From Gambelia wislizenii (Eukaryota > Chordata > Lepidosauria > Squamata > Crotaphytidae): a stretch of 64,000 nt of DNA. The stretch spans positions 77,655,001-77,719,000 of the forward strand of contig JAUMIR010000004.1 in assembly GCA_030847615.1 (NCBI GenBank). Reading direction: 5' to 3'. The notes beneath the pieces are model-generated. The model saw nothing but the letters and a program-made list of their open reading frames with translations. It was not told the DNA's origin and did not search any database. Below are positions 12,301 to 24,300 of the stretch, piece after piece (position 1 is the first letter of the stretch; every line of letters begins with the position of its first letter). The translations under genes and the position numbers were made by a program.

Positions 12301-15300
12301 TGGTGAGGTCCATTGTCACATGCAAGGCTTCCTTGGTGGCATCCTTTGTTATATGCAATGCACTAGATAATTCCATCTCCATGTTTTTTAAAGGGATCAC
12401 CTCTTCTTGACCATTGGGGGATACTTGTATACCACCAAGAGGATCGACAATGGAAGATGGGCTGGAAGGAAGAATTTGAGGAATTTGAGAAAGGCTGGTA
12501 GACTCACTCTGTCTCTCAGTATCAAGGATTTCTTCTGCTTCATGTGCTTCTTCTACAGGGCCTCTTTCTCCAGTTGTTTGACTGTGAAACTCTTCCCCTA
12601 CCAGGGACCCATCACTCTGGGATTTTAGCATGGCATCCTGCAATGTGTTTATACTGGTATCTGTATTCTCAATTCCACTATCCTCTAGTACTTTTGTGGG
12701 GCTGCCATTTTCCTTGTCTGAGGAAGCATCTGATTTCATCTCCCTGCCTTCAGCAGCCAGTCCCTCCCTGCTATCTGAAGGGGAGATTTCTGATTCTATT
12801 AGACTTGTAGTATCTGAGTCAATAGATCTAGGTTCCAATACAGAGCCTGTAGTAGGATGCATTAGCAAGGCCACCTCAGTACTGTTGAACATGATGCCCA
12901 TACAAGTGGTCATAGAATCTAGAGTAGACCCAATTATTTCCTGAGTGTCTTGTGTCAACTGTTCTTGAAACGTCAGCAGGATTTCTTTCATCCTAAGTAG
13001 CATCAAATACTGGTAGTGATTGAATCTCACCTTCACATGTGCACTTGAGTATAGAAGGACATGGACATCAGCAGGCACTTCCACATCTTCATAATTTCCT
13101 TTGCCATTAACATCACAACTGCTTTCTTCTAAGACATCCTTTGCCTCAGGAGTGAGGTAGATGCTTTTCAGGTCCTGCTCAGTCTTCGATCTTTGGTGGA
13201 ACTGCTCCTCTCTGGAAATGATTTGATGTTTGGCATGGTTACTAAAGCTAGCAGAAGGCTTGACTTTAACTTGTGAGGCAGAAGAAAATTGCAGCACTGA
13301 TGACTGGGCTTCCTCCCATCTCTTTGGGAGGCAGGCCCACACACAGAGGGGGAATGGGTAAACAAAGTTAAGGGCCTTGCCTTTTGAGCTTTTGGCCCCC
13401 TCAAAGTCCAGGGAGATCTGGGTGAAATTAATAGACCAAAGGTCTTCAGAAGCTGAGGACCTGGCAGAGGAATGGCCAAAGTCTGTGTGTTTCTGGGCTT
13501 TGGTGTCCACTTGGTACGCATGACGTAAGAAGAGGGTGTGAAGAAGGCTGAAATTATCCTGAAATTTAGGAAACTGGGTATAGCTAGCATGGAAGAATTC
13601 AGAAGCAGCAAATCTACGGAACAGATTCTGGAGGGCCAAACAGCTGCAGTGAGGTGCATGCCTGGTGTTGGTAGCTGTCATTTGTGATGTGCAAATGGAC
13701 AGACACTGGGGACGATCCTGGTGATCAATTACTTTCTTCTCTACAGGAATGTTTAGCTATAGCAATTACAGAAAAAAAGAAATAAAAACATTAAAAGGGC
13801 TTACATAGACATACAACAGTGTACTGTATAAAAACAACTATCATTGATTTCAGTTCTTTTTATTAAAAGATACTTTACAGCACTTTGCTAACTTACTCCC
13901 ACCAACAGCCAAGTGAAGGCTGGTTACTCATATTAATAATAGCAAATGGAGACTGACAAGTTGTGATTTACCTAACATCACAGAACAAGTTCATAGCTGA
14001 GCAAGGAATGCCCTAGCCAATAAGAAAACAGCAGTTAACTATATTATGTGAATTGCACTAGTGCTTGGTAAAATAATTTCACTGTAGTTTTTAAAGGCCT
14101 GCAAACTGCTACTCAACACCCTACAGCTTTTAAAAAATAATAATTTAAAGGCCTATTTTGTAAACAATGAGTCAGGAGAAGCTGGCTTTTGCAGAATCCA
14201 GCTTATAATTATCCTATTGGACTTTGAACATTGCACAGTGTTGGCAATATAATAATAGCAGAATTGACAGCCCTGATAGCAGTTTAAAATAAAAATGAGG
14301 CCATCACTTTGAATCAGAGGCGGAGAAAGTGCAGTCTCAAGACAGATTTTTGCAGCCCCCAAACTCCCTGGCACCACCCTTGAGCTCCCAGCCCCCACCC
14401 AATTATTAAGTAACATTTTGGGGAATTTGTCCTCTCCACCCTCAACTCCTCATAAACATCTTGGGCTTTGGCAACAAACTGGGTGCAGACAAAACTAGAA
14501 GAGGCATGCTATCACTTAGAATATTCTCACCTAGAATACTGTGTCCAGTTCTGGGCACCACAATTCAAGAAGGATATTGGCAAATTGGAGTGTGTCCAGA
14601 GGAGGGAGACTAAAATGGTGAAAGGTGTGGAAACCATGCCTTATGAGAAAAGACATAGGGAGCTGGGTATGTTTAGCCTGGAAAAAAGATGGTTAAGGGG
14701 GAATATGATAGCCCTGTTTAAGTATTTGAAGGGGTGTCACATTGAGGATGGAGCAAGCTTGTTTTCTGCTGCTCCAGAGACTAGAACACAGAGCAATGGA
14801 TGCAAGCTGCAGGAACAGAGATTCCACCTCAACATTAGGAGGAACTTTCTGACAGTAAGAGCTGTTCGGCAGTGGAACACACTCCCTCGGAGCGTGGTGG
14901 GGTCTCCTTCCTTTGAGGTCTTTAAGCAGAGGCTGGATGGCCATTTGTTGGGGATGCTTTGATTGTGATTTCCTGCATGGCAGGAGGTTGGACTGGATGG
15001 CCCTTGTGGTCTCTTCCAACTTTACAATTCTATGATTCTATGACTTCTGGTGCTGTTATGCCAGGCATGGCTGGGATCAGGCAAATTTGGTCTCCACCTC
15101 CCTTCCACAGTTGCCCACACCTGGTCTAAATCCAATTGTTAGTGCCAGCTGAAGTAGAAATGTTGAATCAATGAGAATATGCTATTTAGTGAAGATCTTT
15201 TTATAGACTCCAGGTGACATATCTGAAAATATCCCCTCGTTATGCCTGAATAGCACACTTCTGACAGTGGGAAGATATAAATAAAACCTCTAGGCATTAA

Positions 15301-18300
15301 TAACATAACGTAACATAGCATAGCTATATATTCTTGTCACTGAGCCATCAATATTTTCCTCTTAAACTAGGAGTATTTATGATCTATTGCAATATAGCAC
15401 CAAAGAAAGCTGTTGTATGGAGAAGGATCAGGAGCAAAACATCCATTTTAGAGAAGCCAGACATTGTCTTTCTCTCTTCCCCTTGTCTCAAGAGTTCCTT
15501 CTTGCCTTCTATAAGTTATAGCATAAAAGAAAACAAAAATACCTTTAGCATGAAGCCATCCAGCCTGACATCAATATGCTCATCCTGTTTGCCAGAGTTC
15601 TCCAGCTTGTATATAGCTTTGAAATGCTGTAGGCTGCGATAGAGATCAAGGCAGAACAAGTTCACCCAAAGCATGCTCCCTGTGTCCAGGGTGAAAATCA
15701 AACCATGCAGCTGCAGGTACAGGTTTGGGCACGGGACTGGAGAGGGGGGAAAAGGTACAGGTTAGCATTCCATCGGTTTGGACCACGTTAGGAAAAGGGG
15801 GAAAATATGGTGCATTGGCAGGAGCTGGATCTCTGTAACAACCACTTAGCATCTAGGGTCAGTTTTGTATGAGTATCTCCAACAGCAATCAACAATAAAA
15901 CACCTTAGATGGATTCTGCAATTGCTATTGTCCTGCCATTCTTGTCAAGTTTAAATACATTGATTAGATGCTGGACATCCCAAGGATGTTGGGCATCCTT
16001 TTATTATTCCTTATAATTAAATTTGACATTTCTTTTCTTGAAGATAGGTGTTTTACTGGGTTTCAACGACATCCCAGAACAACATAGATCAAGAGTGGCA
16101 AGCATGTGTTCCTCCAAATGTTGTTGGAATGCAATTCTCATAATCTCTGTTGGCCAGAACCAATGGGAACTACATTTCAACAACAGCTGGAAGGCCACTT
16201 GTTCTCTACTTCTCCTGCAGACTGAAAGTCAATCATATATTGCGTGAACTATTATTCTGTTGGGTTTCACAGCATACTTTTTAGCTCTTAAGTACAGATC
16301 AACCTCGGTATCCACAGATTCGGAATCCATGGTTTCATTTATTCACATTTAAAAAAATGTTCTCCCTAGGCATTTTTAGGTCCTCCAATGCAATTCTATG
16401 GTCAAATTCCAGCGTTCGTCTCATTGGAAATAATAGGGTTCCCTGTTACCCATGGTTTTAGGTATCTACAGGGGCTCCTGGAACATATCCCCTGTGGATA
16501 TGGGAGTCAACCTGTAACAAGAAAAAATCTGTCTCCCCTTTAGGTCAGATACTATAGACAGTCAATTCAGTTTGAAGAAACAGGGTCCCGGAAAGAACTG
16601 TGCAGATAGGGGCTACTGAAATTCTCAATGGTTCCTACTGAGTTCTAGAAAACAAATCTGGGTCACAGCTGCAAGGAACTAAAAATTACAGGCATACCTC
16701 AGTCAACAAAGCCTCTGACAAAAAAAAAACCCCTCCTTTTTACAAAGTCTTTTTACATTGACCTTGCCCCCTCTTTTATTTCCTATCCTCTGTCTAGCTG
16801 GAAGTTTCTTTAGCAGTATCACACTGAGAGGATGGTGAAAGAAGACCAGTTAAACACTGACTTTCAGTGTCAGGTTGCAGTAGTGTGTCTGCTATAACGC
16901 TTGAGCTAGGAAAGGATGTGATTCTACTCTAAGTAAGCAGTAGGTGCCTCCAGGATCCCTTACTGAGCAGGCATGAAAAGCAAAACAGCATAAAGGGGAA
17001 AGCAGATAAGCTTCCCTCATAAGCTACCTCCCCACCCTTAAAAAGCATAGATCTGTAAGTCTGGCCAACAAAGTGAAAAATCATAAGAAAACTGGAGGCT
17101 AGTGAAAGAAAAAGTCAGGCCTGGATGCTTTTTCAAAGAAACTTCAGTTGGTCTCTAGAAAATTCAAAATGCTTTTGTTTACTTATACAAGATTTACCTG
17201 AGCTGGTTGTTTCATTTCACAGCACATATAGCTAGTTTTGAATAAAAAATCTGCTGAAACACGCTGAATTTTTTTTCTTATGGTGTAGGAACCTATCCCT
17301 GTTCTTTGTATGCTATTTCTGCCTCTGGTACAAAATTTTCTGTTAAAGAAGTAATGCCCAGGGACACATCTACTTCATTAACTGACATCTATATATATAA
17401 TTCTCTTGGGTATGGTGCCATTTCTAGTGTGCTGATTGGCTGCTCAAAGCTTGGTTGGGTAGCCAATCAGCACACTGGCGGCGGGAACATGTGGACCTTG
17501 ACGGCAGAGGAGGTGTGAGTAGCACAGGTGTGTGTGTACCTGCAGAGGGGAGGGCAGCAGGGGTGTGGGGTGGTGGTGGTGCAGGAACGGGGGGCAACGT
17601 GGGGACGGGGGAATTTGGGGAGGGCGGCACAAGGGTGGGGGTGGCATGAGGGTGGCTCGGGTTTGGGAAGGGTGTGGGGGAATGCGGGGATGGCAGAGCA
17701 CGGATGGTGCTGTGGGCGCGGGGGGGTAGGTGGCACGAGGGCAGCGCGGGGAGGCTATGGGGGAATGCAGGGAGGGCGACACAGGGAGGGTAGTGCAGGC
17801 ACAGGGAGGGTGTGGAGAACACGGGGAGGGCGGTGCAGGGCACAAGGGGGCTGCGCGGGTGCAGGTGAACGTGGGGAGGGAGGCGCAGGGAGGCAGCGTG
17901 AGGGTGGCGCGGGTGTGGGGAGGGGGAGTAGCGTGAGGGCAGCACGGGCACAGGGGAGTGCAGAGAGGGCAACGCGGGGAAGGAGGCACAGGCAAGGGGC
18001 GGTGTGGATGTGGGGGAACGCGGGGAGAGTGGCACAGGTGCAGGGGGGTGGCACAGGGAGGGGCATGGGGGCAGCGTGGGGGAGCGGCGTGTGTACTGCC
18101 TCAAGGGGGTATAGTGTGTGAGGGGGAACAGTGTATGTTACACTAGGCACAGCTAGTACATCTGTATTTTCCCCTCCCAACACAGGACTGAAAGTTTTGC
18201 CCACACTCAGATTGAATATCTTAGTACATGACTGTTCTTTTCCCCATAAGCAAATGGCTACAATGATTCCTGTTGGGGAAGATAAAGCATTGCACTTGGA

Positions 18301-21300
18301 AACAACAGTGGGAGTACACCTCTCCACCCTCCCCATCCCTGGGTGATCTAGCCACCACAGAGTCTAAGGAAGAGGCAGTGTTTCTATTCTATCTCATGAA
18401 GGAGCTCAAGGGTTGCAGAGAAGGGGCAATATATTCCAGTATTCATCTACAACACACATGCACATGCAACCAGAAGTTGGGTGAAGAGGGAAGTGAAGAA
18501 AGGGAGGGTAATGCTTTATCCTTTGCTCTCCTGCTAAAATATTGTTTATGGACTGGAACAGGAAGTGGTAATTCTTCATCTCACTCTTATAGCCTCAAAC
18601 CCCAATTTGGTTCAGGTAAAGAGACAGGAGGTCCAAGATTAGAAAAGCAAGCCTATTTCTCATGTCTGCTCTAGCCATGGTAGGGTCTTTCAGGATAAAC
18701 AGAATAGTGGGGAAGGGACATGGGTCAATGTGGGCAAAGAGTAGGATATAGACAGAATCAAAAATTTCCATCCCTCTTGCCATCCATTTATAAACAAAAT
18801 TTCCTACTACAAAGAGTTTTTTGCATCCAATCAGCCCAATAATTTTAAAGGGGTTAAAACTCCACAATGCCCAAAGTGAAGTTTGGAAAGCACATATTCT
18901 ACAAAAGTCCATGTAGGATCTTGCCCAGAGATTTCTGGCAGGCACCAAAGAAAAGAAAGTACTAAACCTAATTCAATGCATAGGAAAGAAGAAATGGGTT
19001 CTGGGTTGCCAAGGGGATTGACAAAACCTCTGGGAAAGTGTAAGAAAGTGTTGCCCACAATGTGCTTTTGAATCTAATCTGATTTGGCCCAACAGACTTT
19101 TCACACTTCATTTTACCTGTGTCTTGCCCTGTATAAAAATGTAGTATCACTTTCAATAAACAATTCTTCCCAAGGACCAGAGTGGTTTGATAAGTGGTAA
19201 GATAAAGAAAGAGAGAGGATGTACTAGCAAGACTCCTCTGCTCCCTGAAGACTTAACTAAAAGTAGGGTGTTCGTCCCACAGGCCTTCTTAGGGCAAATT
19301 CCAAACTCACAGAAAGATACAGTAGGAGCCTCTCTAAATTGCAAGAGAGAGTGAAGGGTATTTTGGAAGCATTACAAATAACAACATCACCTGTATCATG
19401 TTATTTTTTCAGGTGACAAGCAACTAATAACTCAGATGCTTAATTCTATTGTTCATTCCAACTAAAGTAAATCCACTATTATTCCTTGCCTAAGAAAACC
19501 CTATGAAATGCATGGGGTCCCTATAAGTCAACAGGGAATCTGAAAGCGTGCAGACACACACATATCAGGTGACAGAATAGGTCTACTCTAGTTGGGATTA
19601 TCTATGGCACTTAAGACATTGTTTTCAAAAATCAACACACCAGCAGGTAATAGCATTATTTTCTTTTTCAGTCTAACAAGTAACATTTACTCTTGACTCC
19701 TAAAATGTTGCTTTAGGGGTATTTTTCAGTGTATGTTTAAGAAGCAATGATAAAGACATTAAAATGCATATGTTACTCTTCAAACAACAAGCAAACCTAA
19801 TGAGTTACTTTAAAACAACAACACTGGGCACTGCGGAATGGACTGTATGTGTGAATGTGCCTTCAAGTTGCCTGTCAACTTATGAACCCATGAATTATTC
19901 AGGGTTTTCTTAGGCAAGGAATACTCATAGGTGGTTTTGCCAGTTCCTTCCTCTGAAATATAGCCTCTCTTTGGCTTTTCTTTGCAAACGAAGATCCACG
20001 AAGGACTCATCCCATGCTTTCTGCAAGTGCGTTGATGACTAAAAAGGCCAATCCAGGACTCCCTGAAACAACATCTCAGGCTCGGCCAAACTGATCACCA
20101 ACAATGGTCCACCATGGCCTCACATCAGGAGGCATGGAGACACATTATCCACAATGCTGCAGCCTTATTTAAGAACTCATGCCAAACAAGTCTTGAAGAG
20201 AAATGACAACGCAGAAAGAACCACAACCTGGAAACATCACCAAAGGAGACCTTCTGCTATGCTTTCTGCAACCGGACTTGTTTATCTCGGATTGGCCTTT
20301 TTAGTCATCAGCGCGCTTGCAGAAAGTGCGGGATGAGTCTACAGCACTTGGAATCCATTGGCTGTTTCCCATTCACATCCTAAACAGGGCTGACCTTGCT
20401 TAGCTTCCAAGATCAGTTAAGATCTCCCACCTTTATGGTATTTAGGCCAGACTGAGGTATGGTATACAGTACTTCTTTAAAATAAAGCTCTGAAAGAGAG
20501 GTGCAGGTGGGGGGGGCAATTGCGGAGAGCTGATTTTTAAAAGGCCCATGAGACATGTAGGAATGCTACCTGGAAAATCTGGATTGTCTGGGAGGTAGTA
20601 CTCAGTAAACTCTATATGAATGGCTGAGGTTTGGTCAGGAAGATTCAGGGACTTCCTCCTACATGAAAGCAGTGTTGAAGGCTTCTTACTATGTTGTCCA
20701 GCAGTGGAAACCTGAAAAACAATGTTGGCATACACTCACAGTAGGAAACATGACTGTCTAAATACAGAAAATGGATTCTCTTTGGTCTTATGGTACTGAT
20801 GCGCTACTCAAGTTTACTATTTAAAAAACAAAGCTCTTAAAACAGAAAGCACTTAACAAGCAAAAGGGAAAAATAATTATGGCTACTGCATCACTACAAT
20901 TCAAATAATACTCTCTTGCTCTCTTATGGTTGTAGTAATTTCCCTAGTTTGGGGGTGGTGTGGGGAGAAACTGGAATATATATTAACTAAAGCAGCAGCA
21001 CGGAGTGAAAAATATCACCAAGAGGCCTACTTTATCACAAACATTTGTGATAAGGTCAAATTTAAACCTGTATGACAACAAAACATGTACTTGTGCTTTT
21101 AAAAAGTACAAACACATGAGCTGGTTTTTATGCTTTGGCTTTCATGGCAGGAAGAATAAGCAGTTAATAACGTAGTGGCAAGTACCTACAAATAAGGAGA
21201 TGCAGAGACGTGCCTCTTGTTATAATAAATATGCATCCTCAAGATTTTGCAGACACAACAGGCAGGGTGCAATAGTATTTACAGAGAATGACAAGGGAGA

Positions 21301-24300
21301 TAGGATTTGGGCAATGAGAATTGTCCAAGTAATGCTTCCTTCCACTCCACTGCTTTTACACTTTACCTGATGAATATCCAGATCATCTACTCGGAGAACT
21401 AGACAGCTGGATCGGAGTCTATTCCATGCAGGGCGCTGGAGTCCAAACAGGGTAGAAGGGGGTGTACTGGCCATGGGTATCCCCTTCTCTGGGGAGCTTC
21501 TTTGAGAACTAGATGGAGTATCTTAAAGATATTTTTAATCATCAGAACAGGCAAATATCAACTTTCAGCAATGAAACACTAAAAATATTATAAAATAACA
21601 GCAATGTCTTTTTCTTATACACAATTACACAATTCTGTACTGATATGAAACACTGGATTCAAATCTGATAATGCCACATGGAAGTACTGTTGTACTTTTC
21701 ATTCTTGGACACCCTGCCCCCTACTGAAGAAACATGAGTAGTGTGTGAGAAAATTCAATGGCAGCACTGAATGAATTTCAGCAGGGAGAAATATAGAGTA
21801 TTATACTTGGGCAATAAAAATGAAAAGCACAGATATAGGATGGGGGACACCTGGCTTGATGGCAATACATGTGAAAGGGATCTAGGAGTCTTAGTGGACC
21901 ACAAGCTGAATAGGAGTCAGCAGTGTGATGTGGCAGCTAAAAAAGCCAATGCAATTCTAGGCTGCATCAAGAGGCATATAGTTTTTAGATCAAGGGAAGT
22001 AATAGTGCCACTCTATTCTGTTTTAGTCAGACCCTCACCTTGAATACTGTGTCCAGTTCTGGGCACTACAATTCAAGAAGGATATGGACAAGCTGGAAAG
22101 TGTCCAGAGGAGGGCAACCAAAATGGTGGGAGGTCTGGAAGCCATGCCCTATGAGGAGCAGCTTAGGGAGCTGGGTATGTTTAGCCTGGGGAAGAGAAGG
22201 TTAAGAGGTGACATGATAGCCATGTTTAAATACTGAAGGGATGTCATACCGAGGATGGAGCAAGCTTGTTTTCTGCTGCTCCAGAGACTAGGGCATGGAG
22301 CAATGGACTCAAAACTACAGGAAAAGAGATTCCACCTAAACATTAGGAAGAACCTCCTGATGGTAAGAGCTGTTTGGAGTGCCTGGTAGTGTGGTGAAGT
22401 CTCCTTCTTTGAAGGTTTTTAAACAGAGGCTGGGTGGCCATCTGTCAGGAGTGCTTTGGCTGGGTATTCCTGCAGGGCAGGGGGTTGGACTACATGGCCC
22501 TTGTGGTCTCTTTCAATTCTATGATTCTATGATTCTAAGTCACAAATCGTGGCTAAGCTTATTCTCCAGCTGCCACCAACTTAACCCTGCCATGCAGCAG
22601 GAATGGGGATGGAATAAAGCAGGAACTGGTGTATGAATGGTGCAGCAAGACCTTTTTTTAATAAGTGTTGGCTCTATTGAGATAGCAAGGGTGCCATCTG
22701 GACTCTATTTAAGGCAGTAAAATACCACAGGTCAGCACTGCCTCCCCACCCATTTTCAGCACATGCCAGAGGATTCAGAGGAGGGAAAGGGTTTTGTTTT
22801 CATTTTGAGCTGAACTCTGTAGAAGAAGAAGAAATGTAGGAAACTTCACTTCACTCTTCCCTTTCTACAAAGCCTCTAAAAGTACTAGAAAGCTGAACAT
22901 ATCACTAGATTAAAATGTTCAAAACTTCTTCTGTTCTCAAGTCTTGCTGATCACACTGCCTCTAACCCAGTCAATCTAGCCTGACTACAGCTCAGCACAT
23001 GCCTCTTACACTCCCAGCAGTATGATCTGTGAGGGACTGCCAGCCTGGGATTGCCTGGTTTCTGTCAAAGCACAGGTTCATTAATGCTGCATATGGTACA
23101 TTAGAAAAAGCAGAGAAGATGTTGGTGGCAGCAGCAACTAACTTTCCAGGAGCTGGTGGAATAGCAACATAACATGCTCCTAAGTGCTTCCAAGATCAGA
23201 CACAGTGGATAAAATGGTGCTGTGTGCTCCACAGGGACAGAAACCTAACACAAATGCCCTGCATTACGAAGACAAAGAAGAAAATTTACAAGAAAACAAC
23301 AGAATTTGCCATAGGAAAGCTTCCACCACATACTGTCACTTGTATTGCCTCTTACTAGGCTGACCCTAGGATACATTTCCTCTTAGTTCTGCTTGATGAT
23401 CACAGAAGAAGCAGAAAGGGATAATGTTGACCTGGCTGAGCTGGCAAATGGATTTATGGAGTCATTTCATCTTTCCCTTCAGTCTAGAGCTGCAAAAAGT
23501 CAACAGTTCCAACAACAGTACAATGTGGTAGATTCAAGTAGTTATATCCAGCACCAGTCTCCAAGGCATGGTTATAGCACTGATGTTGAAATTCAAAAAG
23601 TATCAGAGCCATTTATTGCAGTTTGGAACAGGGAGAAGTCTACTTTCTGCAGTATATGCCATGGTCCCCTGTAGGGTTGACCTAAGACATTTTGCTTCCC
23701 AAGGCAGAGTAGCAAATGTGCTCCTCACTCACCTGGGTCAAAGCTCATATCTAACCAGCCAGGTTACTGTGGGAAATGAAACAGTAAATCCTTTCCCCAT
23801 CCTTGAGAGTAAAAATACAGCAATGGCAAATTAAATAATTAACCATTTGCTGCCCTTTGACATCTAAAATCTGTTCCTGAAGCTACCATCTCATTCTTGC
23901 CTAATAGCAAGGCCTGATGTTTTGTAAAATGCATGTAATACAATATACACATACACACAGAAAAAACCCTGATACAATAAGGGATTTATTTCTCATAGTA
24001 TGTTTGCTTTTATTGCACTATTTCTGTTTCTAACTTTTACAGTTTCAAATTCTTAATGCAATATGTATTTTATGTGTTACCTGTTTTCTTTTTGAAAGGA
24101 GATTCCTTTGCAACAGTTTTAGTGGAGGCAAAATTTATTTCTTCACCAAATTTTCCCATCTTGTTTTGGAATTCCTCCACTAGCTTTTTTGCCCACTGCT
24201 CCCGGGTCTCCATGGCATCACAATAGCGTACCCAGTGTTTGCAGCTGTCTCCTAAATAAAGCAGTGGATTTACATTGATGAAAGCTCTTCTCTCTCTTTG

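Noticed and set aside
17424..18104. 226-codon Pro/Ser-rich open frame on the minus strand
   Set aside because: It is a by-product of the G-rich minisatellite: all frames are open there, with no domain, start context or splice logic.
23393..23674. 93-codon plus-strand frame in intron 10
   Set aside because: No known domain, antisense to the gene, and no supporting promoter or splice sites.
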